NCBI GenBank assembly: GCA_037013685.1
Contig: CM072899.1
Coordinates: 9,652,479 to 9,716,478 of the forward strand
Length of the DNA stretch: 64,000 bases
Reading direction: 5' to 3'
Source of the DNA: Acridotheres tristis
Lineage: Eukaryota; Chordata; Aves; Passeriformes; Sturnidae
This document shows, in pieces, positions 39,033 to 51,903 of this stretch (position 1 is its first letter; every line of letters begins with the position of its first letter). The notes below the pieces were generated by a model. That model saw only the letters and a list, made by a program, of their open reading frames with translations. It was not told where the DNA came from and ran no database searches. The position numbers were made by a program, and so were the translations under genes.

Positions 39033-42000
39033 GTTAGAGACCTTGCCCTTGGATGCTGATGGTGCTGCTACTGAACATTTCATGGTTTGGTTTGTTTTCT
39101 CTCCTCAGAGGCTCATTTAGATATTTACTATCATCCTTGTAATATCTCCCATTCTTCACTGGGCATGGTTTACTGTCACTGCCATTTCTGCACTCGTCGG
39201 CTGACCGCGGCCTCCCTCGCACCCCAGGTGAACGTCTTGGCACCAGGCTGCTGCTGGTCTGGGAGGAGGAGGAAGGGAGTGTGTGTCTGTGTGAGAGTGC
39301 CATTCCCATTCCCTTTCTTTATTTTTGTTTTTTTTTTTAATTCCTCTTTGAAAGATAAATATAGGTGCAAAAAGGGAAAGGTCTAAATAAGTGGCCCCTG
39401 CAAAATGTTTCATTGTAGCAAAGCCCAGCTATATAAACTGGCCATAAAGACAAGGCTTTGAACCACAGAGATAGGGCTCTAGTTGAGGAGCAGGTAGGTG
39501 CTGCAGTTAATCCCTCCTGCTTTTGGCTCTGCAATGCTGGGAAAAGTGCAGAAGGCAGGAACAGCATTAACTGCTCCCTATCATCCCCAAGGACACTGGG
39601 AGCAGTGACTCCTTCAGTGATGGAGCCTCAGCTCTGGAGTTCAGCTGCTCCCAATACCTTTGCTGTCTGGATTTAGAGTCTGCTCGAGTCTGTGCACTAC
39701 AATCTAGGTGTCTTCTGGTAAGGCTTTTGCTACTAAACAGGTCAAGTCCTAGCATGGCTTGATCTCTTAAGGGGTTTAAAGGAGGGCTGATTTCGTTAGG
39801 CTGGAACTTAATGTCCCTGTGCTCGTTTCTCTTCCCACCTGTGATTACCACTGTGGTCTGTCTTCCCTAAGGGTGCCAAAGGTGCATTAATGTGGCAGTA
39901 CTCGGTGCCTGCTGCAGACCCTTTCTTGGAGGAGTCTCTGATCGCCCCATCAGCATGTGCAGAAGGTTTGGTGTCTCCAACCCAGCCCAGAAAAAAAAGC
40001 ACATGGGGAGTTGTAGATTCGTATGGCAGGGAAAGTGTCAGCAAATTGAAATGCAAGTCCTTGCTGTGCAGACCAGTCTCTGTATCACAGCCTCTCTGGT
40101 CAGCAGAAGCAGAGGCAAGGTGGAGCAAGAGTACCTGGTGCTTGTGTCTGTGGGAGGACAACGACAAGGGGCTGGCACAGGAGAAAGAGTTGACTTGATG
40201 CAAGTTAGGAGAGATTTCAAAAGCCTGTTATGCCTTTTGTTTGTTTGATTGTTTCCAAACAAGGTTTAAAAATTAAGGTGATGGCATTACAGGTTTTTTT
40301 TTCCTGTATTGTGGGCGAACTTGGCTCATGTTGCAAAGCACCAAACTCCTTTTATAAATCAGGCAGCAACAAAGCCTGCTGTCCCAGGGGATGAGGGAGA
40401 TGTGCTGAAATCTGCCTGGCTTTGCTTTATCCTCTTGCCAAGCCTGCAGGAGAAGCAGTGGCTGGCGGTGCAGCCTTGCCTGGCTCTGATGTGTCACACA
40501 CACTGCTCGCCCTTGTGCTGCCCACCCGGCAGCATTCACGCTCTTCTGGCTGCTGCTTTCTGGAGACTGGGAGCAATCCTCTCTGCAAATGCAGCCTGGA
40601 TTTGATTTGAGGATTAAATCTCTGCTGTATATTTCGTTCTTTCCTAAGCCATACTGCTCTTCCAAGCTGGCAGGAAAATGCTGTCTTTCCTCCCCATCTT
40701 GAAGTGATAAGTGCACTAGGTTTGCGGTGAAGTGAAAAAGGCAGTTTTATGTTTTCATGTCACTTTTTGTTTCTTGCTATTTCACAGAGCTCTTTGCTCC
40801 ATCATTCAAGATGCCTTATTCCCTGCTCTTCAGAGGTTCTGCTCTAACTGCAGCCCAAGACATTAGAGCCCTTTTCGTCCCCTTTACCCGGCTGGGCTCC
40901 CAGCAGAGGCTGGCCTGTGCTCTTTTTTGTGCTGCAGTTTTTGCTTTTTGCCAAAAAGATGAGCTTTGGGGATACAGGAATCAGGTTTAGCAGCCTGGAT
41001 TTGACCTGGATGTTCACACACTCTACAAAACCTGTGGATGTGAATGTGCTGTTGTACAAGAGCATGATCCACACTGGCTTAGTCCATCTGGATTACTGTG
41101 GAGGAGTTGCCTCTGGGGTGCCCAGCAAGTGTGAATACTACCAGGGAAGAGCATGGCATCACCCTCTTCTCAGGAATGTTGGGCTGCCTCACATTTATTG
41201 TCTGCTTTGTGCTAGCTTGTGGCAAATGGTTTGATGCAAAAATTCTCACCTGTCTGACTTGTGATTTGTTTTACTGCAAATAGCCTCTAATAGACCTCCC
41301 TCCCCACCTGTTGTTTTGTTTCCAGGGTGCATGATGAAGCCTTTGGGTTCTGAATGAGGCAGTGATTCAGCCCCCTTTATCAGCAGAGAGGGTGGGAGGG
41401 GAAGAAGCCTGACATCCCCTCTTGGCTGCCTTGAAGCACACAGCTTTTGTGTCCTTCCTCCCCCAGCTGTCATTGGCAGCAGAGGGAGAGTATCTGACTT
41501 CTCCATCCCGGTATCCAAAATCAATGCTTCCTGCTGAGCTACATGTTTTCCAGCTCTGCTCAGACACAATTGTTTGATCATTGTGTTTCTGCCTTTTGGG
41601 TATGAATAGTTTGCAGAAGCAAAGTTTAGCAGCTGGCTGAAGCTGTCAGCAGAGCTTTGATCCATTAGGGGCTGAGCCCCACCCACCAACGTGCAGGCAC
41701 AGATGTGCACACACACAGATGTGCATGTCTGACCTGTGCAGGTCGGCCCAGGGGCAGGTAAGAGCACAATGGATGAGTTCTGTATCCAGCAGTGTGGCCA
41801 TGGTCACAGCTGCTCCCCCCACAGCTGGAGTGACCATGCAGATGTGGATGATGCTGAGTGAGCTCAGTGTATATCCTGCCCAAGGCTTGAATATGTGCTG
41901 CTCTGTATCAAGCAAGACACCTCCGCTGCTCTGTTGCTGTCTTTAAGCCCAAGGAATGAGTCATAGCAAAATGCAAATTTGTTCTACCCCAGGGAGATAT

Positions 42001-44634
42001 TCCCATCATGGACTCAAACATATCCGTAGGGCTGTCATTCCCTCCAGGAGATGCCTGTACTCCTGTTCTTTCTGATTTTGAGACACTTCTGCTCCCATAG
42101 TCTGAAAGCACTTTTTAGGCACTGATGTTAGACTGAGTGTCTCTGAGACAAATGCCTTCTCTTTGGAAAAACTGTCTGAAGATTCTTGTAGGATCCCATG
42201 GCAGAGCCAAGTAGAGCTCTGCAAGACCCTTGGCTCCCCAGACTCCACTCCCAGTGCAAGGACACATAACAGCTGGAGATGGATGTCTCTGGAATGATTC
42301 TGAAGGGTTAACAAGACATGCCAGGCCTCTCTGTACTTGATAAATGAAGCCAGGCTGTTGTGGCATCACACCACAAACTTTTACAAACCTGCAAGACCAG
42401 GGCTTAAACAACTGTGGTTGACTGAGGCTAATAGTAAAAGAAATAAAATACCTCTGATCTAACAGAGCTGTTGGTTGTAAAAGACTCAGGCAAATGCACC
42501 TTGAGTGAAGAAACACGAGAAATGGCTGTTTTGGGAGAAGGCAGCTCTGGTGGGAAGGGTGGCAAAAGTTTGCTTTCATGCAGTGTAAAAGTATCCTATG
42601 ACCTCCCAGCCCTTGTAGCTGAAACAGTGGTGCCAAAGTGGATTGTGTCCCTGTGTGACTTCAAGATGACAGTGATGTCTGAGTGATGCAGCTGTTGATC
42701 CCCCCTTTGCAAAAGGTGCAGTGTGGGTCTCTTGATGACAAAGGAGTCATCTGTGTTATACTCGGTGCCACCTTTGTATTTACAAGCTGATATTTCTAAG
42801 TGTATCTATGTGGCTGTATAGCCACAAGTCTAGTAGAGGACTGTAATTAAACTTGATGTAATTTATTTGCAAGGGTGGGTTCATTTATACATGTTGGAAT
42901 TGTCTGTTCTAATCCAAATCTCCTTGAACAAACAGCTGTGAATTTGCATCTCATAAAGTAGCCAGTGTATTTCTATGGATGGTATGAACTCAGGCAGAAG
43001 TGTGAATATGCCTTCCTAGCAGTAAAATAACCTCCCTGGGTTCTCTGCAAACTTATTCATATCTCAGCTTTTGATGGGCCACTGGCACAAACTGTTGTGC
43101 TTGTTCATTTTTCTTGAATTCAGATATGTGTACTTTTTTCTTGATAACTTGGCCTTTCATATGCATCTTGTTGTTTGGATGTGAATAGTACAGCCAAATG
43201 TCTGTTGCCTTTGATGCCTTTGTGTGCCTGGAAGCTGTGGTGCTGTTTTCTTACAACTGAATTGGGTGTGAGTGATGAAGAGTGACTGGAAGGTTTAGTA
43301 AAAAACAAGCTGTCTTCTGTGAGGTATCTGTGAAAGAAAGGGGAAAACAAAGATGTGTTTGATCATCAAATAGGAAGGGAATAAAGATTCTCTGGAGAAG
43401 GCATAAAACAGGATAACCAATGTCTTCTGGAGAATCTTTGTGGTAAAATAACTCCGCGTTTTGAGGGGAACCTTAGACTTCATGCCATAACCCTTAACCT
43501 CTTTTGGACACCACTCTGTAGCTCACATTAGTGATGGATGAAGAGTGGTTTCCCAAGCTCTGATGTAGTGGACAGCCAGGTGATAAATGAAAAGTCTAAA
43601 AAGATGTAGTTAAAGTGAGCAATTGATAGAGGAGAAGGAAGATGAGCAATTTCCCATGGTTGCAGGGAGCACTGCAGTCTTGTTTTTGTAGAGCCATGGG
43701 CTAGCCCAGGTGGGAGCTGACTGAGATAATGTGGGAGATAACTTGTAGGATCATCTTGCTGGTGTTGCAGTATATGTAAAAAAAAGGGACTGTGGGTGGA
43801 TACTGAATGTAGGAATGTGTGAAAAACACCTTGCTTATAAATGCAGGGGGATCTCAAGAGACAAACTGTGTTGTAGCAGTACATCTCCAATGTAGCCTTG
43901 CCATCATGATCTCCTTCCAAAGTAAAAATCCTGCTGATCTCTGTTCCTGGAGAAAGTGGGTCTAAACCAAGAGCCCCAAAGGGTCAGTTGTGGTTATATT
44001 GTCAGGCCATCACACTGGAATAATATTGGCCTTTCAAGGCAGTTAACAGTATCACTGTACATTTGGCTTCCAGAAATGCAATTAGAAAGGATAAATGATT
44101 ATCTAATTTGCTGAGGCATTTCGGTGAGTTTATTGGATTGTAGCTTCAGTATTTGCCATGAACTAAGCAGAGGAATCTCTGCAATTTTCGGTGCCATTAG
44201 TTTGTGTTCCACAGGGTGCAGGTGCATGGAAAGAGCTGTTTGTGGTTAGATAGGGAAGGAAGTCACATTCCCTTGTGTTCATCATGCTCATCTCTCAGCC
44301 ATGGTGTTGATTTTTAGAAAGGTGACCGTTACTTTTCCCGCCCTTTGTTGTTGCAAAAAATGTGACTAGAAATGGTTATTTAGGAGCAAAGTATGTTTGA
44401 ACTTTAGAAACCCACAAAGGTTTTTTAACTTGTGTCCTTCCAGGGACACTGAGATGGGCAAAGTGTTATTTTCTCTTTGGGGCCAGTTCTGCAGAATATG
44501 TCAGTACTTTGTCTTTTAACAGTTTGGCCTGGCAAGAGTAATTCATGGCCGCTTGTGGGGTTGTTTTTTCCCTCCTTTCCTCTTTTTCCTTGTCTCTTTC
44601 TTCCCATTCCCTCTTTTCCCACTGTGAACTGCAG
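39033..44634 (+). other. GRIP2: GRIP2 intron inside PDZ4
   Basis: A 5.6 kb phase-2 intron, GTTAGA to GAACTGCAG. Several open frames of 100-170 codons occur on the minus strand (for example near 41246-41767 and 42115-42636). None shows a domain, homology that I recognise, or splice-consistent neighbours. No clear mobile element was seen. Confidence 0.86.
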
Positions 44635-44780
44635 GTGTGGACTGCTGCAAGTAGGAGACAGAGTCCTTTCCATCAATGGCATTGCCACGGAGGACGGGAC
44701 CATGGAGGAAGCCAACCAGCTCCTGCGGGACGCGGCGCTCACCAACAAAGTGGTGCTCGAGGTGGAATTCGATGTTGCAG
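44635..44780 (+). CDS. GRIP2: GRIP2 coding exon W12: second half of PDZ4
   Basis: A 146-nt exon, phase 2 in and phase 1 out, window residues 486-535. It reads [20 protein letters not shown], then helix B starting at Met ([13 protein letters not shown]) and the last strand [11 protein letters not shown]. Met at the first helix B position indicates a non-class-I groove. The acceptor lies after a long CT-rich tract; the donor is CAG|GTACAT. It is GC-rich in its second half. Confidence 0.97.
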
Positions 44781-45417
44781 GTACATTCCCAAAGGAACTG
44801 CTGCTCCTCTCTGCCCTCAGGACTCTGCCAGTGCCTTGCTAACCCAAAGGAGGGAGTGTATCCACAAGGCTCAGAGGGAAGGGTGAGAAAGCCTGTGAGG
44901 ACCTTCTCCATTTCTTGTTTTTCTCTAACGTGCACTGAGGTGGCAGGTTCTGATCCTTTCATAAATGTTCTGTGCTCATTTCTTGGCTGAGATAAACCTA
45001 AGGAGTAGATGTAGAGGACACACTTTATTTGCCCATTAATAGGAATAATATTTATATTCATTTTTGGCCTTGAAGCCAGGAGGGAGCCAAAGCTATAGGG
45101 TAGGTGTAAAGTGCAGCTTTGTATTAAAAAAAAAAAAAAGTATTTTCCTTTTACATGGACAGAGCTGCTTCGGTCTTGAAATACAGTGTCATGTGAGTGC
45201 TTAACTTGATGTTCAGAGCATGTATTTTTAATGAGAATCCAAATTTCAACCTGAAGTCCACAGTGCCTCAGATAACCTTATTTGAACCAATAAAGCAGTG
45301 GTTTATGCACTTGTTTTCTTGATTCCAAAGAAACCATCTAAACCATCCATGCAACTGAAAACTCTCTTTTTTCTTCTTTTTTTTTTTCTTCTTTTTTGTT
45401 TGTTTTTGGCTTTATAG
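44781..45417 (+). other. GRIP2: GRIP2 intron between PDZ4 and PDZ5
   Basis: A 637-nt phase-1 intron. It has a short poly-A near 45124-45139 and a long T/C-rich tract (45361-45406) before the acceptor TTTATAG. Confidence 0.9.
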
Positions 45418-45498
45418 AGTCTGTCATACCCAGCAGCGGCACTTTCCACGTTAAATTGCCCAAGAAAAGAGGTGTAGAGCTTGGAATTACAATCAGCT
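45418..45498 (+). CDS. GRIP2: GRIP2 coding exon W13: start of PDZ5
   Basis: An 81-nt exon, phase 1 in and out, window residues 535-562. It encodes [19 protein letters not shown] and the binding loop VELGITIS. The loop is followed at once by the donor GCT|GTAAGT, at the same residue of the fold as the W4 end in PDZ2. PDZ5 of GRIP proteins is the main binding site for the GluA2/GluA3 C-terminus, so this exon carries half of the AMPA-receptor groove. The short [12 protein letters not shown] link from PDZ4 is part of the PDZ4-5 supramodule. Confidence 0.96.
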
Positions 45499-45758
45499 GT
45501 AAGTATTGCTCAGACCTGCAGTAGCAGTTGCAAGAGCCTCTGCTTTCCACACAGGCATTTTAGAGGACTCAGCAGAGAGAGATAAGATCATATGGGGTTT
45601 CTGTAGCACTCTGGTGCTCGTGATTTATCCCAGAATGAATCAGATGTGTGGTTCCTGCCTCCATGAGCTGGCAGCTGCAGAGAAAAGCAGCTGCATGAAG
45701 GGTTTGGACAAAGGATGTGTCTCAACTGATCACTTGATCTGTGGTTCAGAGTAGTAGT

Positions 45759-45797
45759 ATATTATATATATATATAATTAGTAATATATATATATCA
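45759..45797. repeat. (TA)n microsatellite
   Basis: Two TA runs are separated by a short AATTAGTAA interruption; a similar motif follows at 45798-45809. Confidence 0.88.
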
Positions 45798-48700
45798 TTA
45801 GTAATATTATTTTTATTTCCTTGCTCACACTTGTATTCTTTTTAAAAATAACTGTCTGGGTCTGGTGGGACCCTTGCAAAAAGAGGTGGAGGGAGGAGAG
45901 CAAGTAAGAGGTGAGCCCCACAGCTTGAAGGGTAGAGAGGGGAAACAGCCAAGAGGAGGAGCATGAAGAGGGTGGTGGGTCTTAGAGACGTGGGAAGACA
46001 CTTTAAATTCCAGGGTTTGCCAGGAATTGTTTCATGGACAAACTCAAGTCATGCAGAAGGACAGCCAGGTGCCAGGACTTGGTGTGCACTGAGAGAAGAG
46101 AACATAAACCTTTTTCCTTCTTTTCTCTCTTCTCTGCTCACTCTTGATTAATTATCTCTGTTTCTCCTCTAAACATCATTTTTCATTTAAAGATCTTTTG
46201 GCCTCTTTGGAGAGGATGCTGTAGGGGGATGATACAGACAGATCCATCCCATTTTTTGGCTAACTTGGGGTCTTGTTATGCTTTGTGTCAGTGAATTTTT
46301 CCTATATGGAAACACATGCATGTCTCTGATCACTCATCCCTCTTTCACTTCTGGGTAAAGTGAGTTGAATCATCTCAGGTTCTCCATGCCCAGAGACTGC
46401 CACCATCTCTGATCTGAAACAGAGCAGCTTGTGAGACTGCAATAATGGGATCTCTTGTCTAAGCCCTCAGGAGCACAGACCCAGCTGTGTCTGGGGAATG
46501 GAGTTGCAAGGGACACTTGAAAACTAGGTTTCATTAAAAGAGATAAGCTATGGTAATTACCTCTTGACATTTACAGCATTAGTTAGAGAGTTAATTGGAG
46601 GTGTTCTGGTCTAAGTGGGGTGATTCTCAGGAGTGACTGGAACATTGACAGGATGATGCCTTTGCACCTTGTGATATTTCTTCTCCCTCGTCTCTGCTTC
46701 CTCCGTTTATGCCACTAGGACAATCTTGAGAAATAACAGCACAGTATTTAACATTTGGCTTGGTAGCAATTACTGTCTGAAGACATCAAAGTGCTTTCTG
46801 AAAGCAGCAGGCTGTCTGTAATGGCATTTCACTGGCAGGGAGCAGTGCACGGCGCAGACTGTGCTGGGCTCCAATCTGCTGCCCTGCCACTGCCTTGGCA
46901 TTCCAGCCTCAGGGAGCAGCCTAGGATAATGGATCTGGTTGCAAAAACTGACTCGAGCAAGGCCCTATTAAGTTTCAAAGTTTAGTTTGTGTCTGGGGCT
47001 AGAGAGTAAAATGAACCTGAGAGCTGCTGGCAAGAACATAAGTTTTTATTTGTGAAGTCTTATTTGAATGGGATCTGCTTCAAATGTGCATTTACACTTC
47101 AAACGTATTTTTATGTTGGAAAGGTTTTAATTTCAAATTTTTTAAAAATAGAGATTGCACACACTTTTTTGAAATCACTACTAATAGAAAGAAACTAACC
47201 CCTGGGTTTTAAACAGATGCCCATTATCCAACTACAAAGCAGCTTTTTAATGCTATAATTGATTTGATCTTTTTGATTGTTGAATATGTTTGTAGGACAT
47301 TGTTTAAGTAATGCACATGCATAAGCCTAAAATATATTGCAGTTGTTTCCTGAGAGAAAGTCAAAATTATATTTACAAATGGAGAAAAAGACACCCAGAA
47401 AATGTAGTGGCAAGGATGAAGTTCAAGCTGAATCCTAATTTTGTTTTCATATATTAGTCTGTATAAACCTGTGTCCACATGATCCTTAGCAAATTAGATC
47501 ATCATTTTTTCACTTCGCCTCTGACCAGGCAGATAAATATACCAGTTTCAAACATTAAAACCAAAGCAAGCAGCCTTATGTTAAGTACTTCCTGCAGAGA
47601 CATGATGTGCATGCAGGAGTGTGATGCAAGCAGCAAAAGAAAAGACGTAAAAATAACCCTTCTCTGTTTTGCTCAGTTCCTTTCCGCTCAGTTCTGCTGA
47701 CTTGAGTGCTTATGTAGATCTAGAAGCAGCTTTTACAGCTTTCCTTCTCATATGGAAAAGTATATAACTACTGTTTTAAAGGAGAGGACTTGGTTTACTG
47801 GCCTCTTGCATTGGATTCCTGTTCCCTGCTCTGTAAAACTGGAGCAGCTTAAGTAGATGACAAGGTGAAGGGGTCAGTAGAAGACCCACTGCACTGTCGT
47901 GGCCACAGAATTGGCCACAGTTCATTTATGAACTTTGTATTCTAGCTACACTACAGATGTGAGATGATTTGCTTTCATTGAGTTTTACCTCTTGGCTGCA
48001 GCTGGCTTCTCTGTAGTTAATTCCTCTGCCTTCTTAAATGGGCAGAAAGTGTTACGACCTCATCAGAGGAGCACTACAGAAATAAATGTGATCAAGTTCT
48101 TGCTGTGCTGTGGCTCTCAGAGCTAATTGGGAGATGGACTAACTAAAGGGTAAGGGGAGAGCAAATTCTTGATGGATGTGTTGGAAGAATTCATGTAATG
48201 GAGCTGGCTGCAGAAGGAACCATAAATCTGCTGGAATTGCTCATAAAAGGGCTGAAAACCCAGGAGATTTGTGTATGAGGAGGGCAGATGCTTTTGGGTC
48301 TGGGAAGAACATACAGAGAGGGGCTGTACTTACTCCTGGTGAGGGGCAGATGTTTGTTGAGGGCATTTAATCTTTTCAGAGATCTCAAGGTTTTCCAGAA
48401 AGAGGAAGCTTGGGCTGGATGAGTCTCCAGTTGAGGTCTGAGAGCATAGATGGGTTTTGTCCCCCTGCTCAAACACAGTGTGTGGCAAAGGAACACAGCA
48501 AATCCAGATGCATGGTGGAAAGACATGCATATAGCACTATTTCCCTTTCCATTCCCCAGAGGATGAATACAAAATCCAAGGGGTGAGGCTCTCACTGACA
48601 GTGCTTTGTACTCCTGAGGGATCTCTGTGCTCTCAAGCCTCATTTCAGCCTCCTCCATATGCTAAATGAAGAGCACTGGAGCTGCCATGTGTGTGCTGCT

Positions 48701-51297
48701 CCATGCACTTTGTCCAGGGGTGAAGGGACATGAAGCCAGTGAAACTCTCATTTTCTCCATGCTCCAGTACCTCAACCTCTGTCCCAGAGAGAAGGGCATT
48801 TGCTTGTAGAGCAGCTGCTCTGGCTGAGGAGCAGAGCATGCTCTTTCTACTCCAAGAATTCTGGAGCTTACCTGTTTGCAGCAACCTCTGAGGCTCTGAG
48901 TGGTGAGGATGCAAATACAGGGAAACTGAGAGTTTTGACACAGGGATGTGAAGATTTGGCCCTTGTTAGCCTGAACTATCATCTCCATTAGCAGAACACA
49001 TGCCTCAAATGCTCTGATGTTTCTGGCTGCATCCAGTTCTAATGGTGCAGTTATGCCTTTGAAGGTTGAAATCTCTTACACATTAAAATCTCCAGCAGTG
49101 AGAAGCTAATAGTCACGAATTCTCGTACGTTCAATACCTCACCTCTTAAAATAAGATATAGATTTGTTATTACCCTCTGGAAAATGATAGTTGATTACAT
49201 GAAAGATTGCCTTTAGTATTGAGAGTTTGGGATTTTTTTCTGTCTCAAATATCCTCTCCAAGGGCTGGTTGTGACATTCACTGTAGGGTAGAGGTGTGTT
49301 GGTGTTGCTGTTTAAAGAGATACTGAAATTGTCATTAATTTTAGATATGCATTAATACTTTATATGGCTTGTTTATCAAATTACCTTTATATATCTTAAC
49401 AAATCAATTCCTGTGCCCTTGGTGTGAAGTACTGCAGATAAGGAGTAGGCAGTATATCTGCTTGCAGGTGATAAAACCGGAATTTGGGTAGATAGATAAC
49501 TTCGATTAAGTTGCTTAAGCAGTGTAATCACTGTCCTAGTGAGAAGATGGATCTCTGAGCCAAGCAAATCTAGTTTTGCTGGCTCTGTATTAGCCTGTGT
49601 CCTGCCACCAGCCCAGCTGAGCATGTCTGCAGGCAGGGCAGGCACAGCAGCCCCCTGTCCTACCCCCTCATTCACACTACAGCTGATTCACTCCAGTGCT
49701 TTTATCCTGGTGGGATGTCCTGATCTGGTTTTGCTGCCTGGAGATTGTGAAAGGAAAAGGATCTGTGATGAGGCAGTATCCTGCTGGAGGCACTGATAAT
49801 TTACACACCTGCTGCTCAACTTAATGAATGATAGAGGAAAAAGTTGGGTACTGAGGATTTGATTTTCACTGCTGCTCTTTGTAATCAATTTTGATTCACT
49901 TTTTTCCCTCTTCTCATTCCTTAGCTATCCTGAGATTATTTGGTTTCTGATTTTGTTATTTCCAATTTAAAAATGCTTCTTATTGAAATGCATTCTTATG
50001 GCATTATTACGATTTCTCTAATTACACATTGGCAGTGTTGCTTTGGCTTGGTCAATAATAAAGAGCATTTTTATCGGGTTGATGCCTGTGAAATATGTGC
50101 TGGTGCTCCTTGGAGGGGAATAATTTACCAGTACAAGCCATTATGCATTCTATTAAAAACACAAACTGGACATGTCTTCCTGGCCTCATCATCCATCACA
50201 GTGTAAACACCTAGTTAGCCACAATCCCAGCAGAGAGACTGAAAGCAATTTATAAAAAGTAAATAACAGTATTGATCAATTCACCTTTTTATCACTGCCC
50301 TGTCACCACTGCCAAGCAGGGTTTTCCTTTTGAGTTTCTTCCCCACCACATGCTTCTACCTTTACCAGCTGTTGATTTATGGAGCCTACTCTGGGCCACT
50401 GGAGCAGATTTAAACTATCTTTTGTACTGGTAAATCCACCGAAAATACAAATGTGTCTGAAAAAGAGTCTGTTTCCACCTGAAGTGGTTTGCCCTGGCAG
50501 ATGGAGGCCACAGCCAGGATTCCTGCTGAGATGAGCATGGGTTTCTGTACCAGCTCCTGCCTCCATCTCTTCCCTTGACTTCCTTTGCTGCCATCTCCAT
50601 TTCACACACAAGAAAGCAAAACCCAGAGGCAAGGCTGAGTGTCCAAACTGTGTCTTCCTGCAGCAGAGTTCCCAAGACAATGTCCTTTGATGAGAAATAA
50701 CCACATTAACAGGATAAATGAATGATAAGGAGGCTTTACTCATCTGTGCAAATGTCTTAATGCCAAAGACCACAGCCCTAATAATGATGTACTTTAGGTT
50801 GGTGCTGTTTTAATTGCAGGCAAATTGGAAATTGTCTATTCAAAATCTCACCAGGGATTCATGTATCTAATGGCTCTGACCTCTACTGAGCCACCCCTTC
50901 AGTGAAATTGCAGCTCCCTCACTGTCAGACAGGCAGCTGTTGCACAGAGAAGCATTGTCGCCCTGTGTCAATGGCCCAGGATGGTTAAAAATGTGGGTCT
51001 CAGGGGTGCTCAGGGCAGCCTGATCCCAGCAGACAGGCAGGAAGCTCATCTGGACACTCTGCTGGGTGCCAGGAAGGGCTTTGGGATGCCAAAGGTTAAT
51101 TAATAGAGTCAGTAATGACAGGTTTTTAGAATAAACAGCAATCCTCTGTTCTGTGCTGTGAGATTTCATTATCTTAACCTTGTATCTTATGCCTCTTGAG
51201 AGAACATGGTTATTCATTAAGTCTCTCTAACTTACCCTTCAGATTTGATGGTTTTATAAAGCCTTTGCATTTTACATTAAGTAATTATATAATGTGA

Positions 51298-51434
51298 TGA
51301 TCCCCCATCCCTGGAAGTGTTCAAGGACAGGTGGGGTGGGGCTTTAAGCAACCTGTTCTAGTGGAAGGTGTCCCTGTTCCATGAGTGGAACTAGATGATC
51401 TTTAAGGTCCCTTGCAATCCAAATGATTCTATGA
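51298..51434 (+). mobile_element. CR1 LINE, 5'-truncated 3' end
   Basis: The sequence matches the well-known 3' end of avian CR1: CATCCCTGGAAGTGTTCAAG, GACAGGTGGGGTGGGGCTTT, AGCAACCTGTTCTAGTGGAA, GGTGTCCCTG, TAGATGATCTTTAAGGTCCC and the terminal ATTCTATGA. About 137 bp are left, with no reverse transcriptase. Some sites differ from the usual consensus, which suggests an old insertion. Confidence 0.88.
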
Positions 51435-51880
51435 GGAATCTGTGATGAACATTTAGAACATTTTACATTTACAAGGGCTGCCATTTATTAAAGTTTGAGT
51501 TCTCTGTTGATTTGGACAGTTGTATGCAGTTGTATATGGCTCTTCCATTTAACTCACATCTCAAGAAAATCTGTTCTGAGAGCAAAGCTTCTAAAAAAAG
51601 CCTGCAAACAAAACCCAGAATGATTTTTTCCTTAAAACTTGCTTTGTTCTGGAATAGATAAAGCACTTGATTTGTTACACTTGCATCTGTCATGGGAAGC
51701 TTGTGCTATGTTCAGTGCTGACCCCAGCTGTGGAGCTTCAGAAGGACAAGGTCTTGTTCTCTGCTCAGACTGAGTGTGTGCAGGATCCCCCCACGTGTCA
51801 CAAGACTTGCAAGGCAGATGCTGAGATAAACATAAATCCTGCAGAGCTCGAGGCATGTTGTTGTCTATACTTGCTTGCCC

Positions 51881-51903
51881 TTTTTTTTTTTTTTTTTTTT
51901 TTT
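51881..51903. repeat. Poly-T run (23 T)
   Basis: Twenty-three consecutive T. It lies about 450 bp after the CR1 fragment and is not obviously linked to it, since CR1 ends in an octamer repeat and not poly-A. Confidence 0.9.

Noticed and set aside
41246..42636. Two 173-codon minus-strand open frames in the PDZ4 intron
   Set aside because: No motifs or recognisable homology, Cys/Ser/Leu-rich random-like composition, and no promoter, splice or poly-A context.
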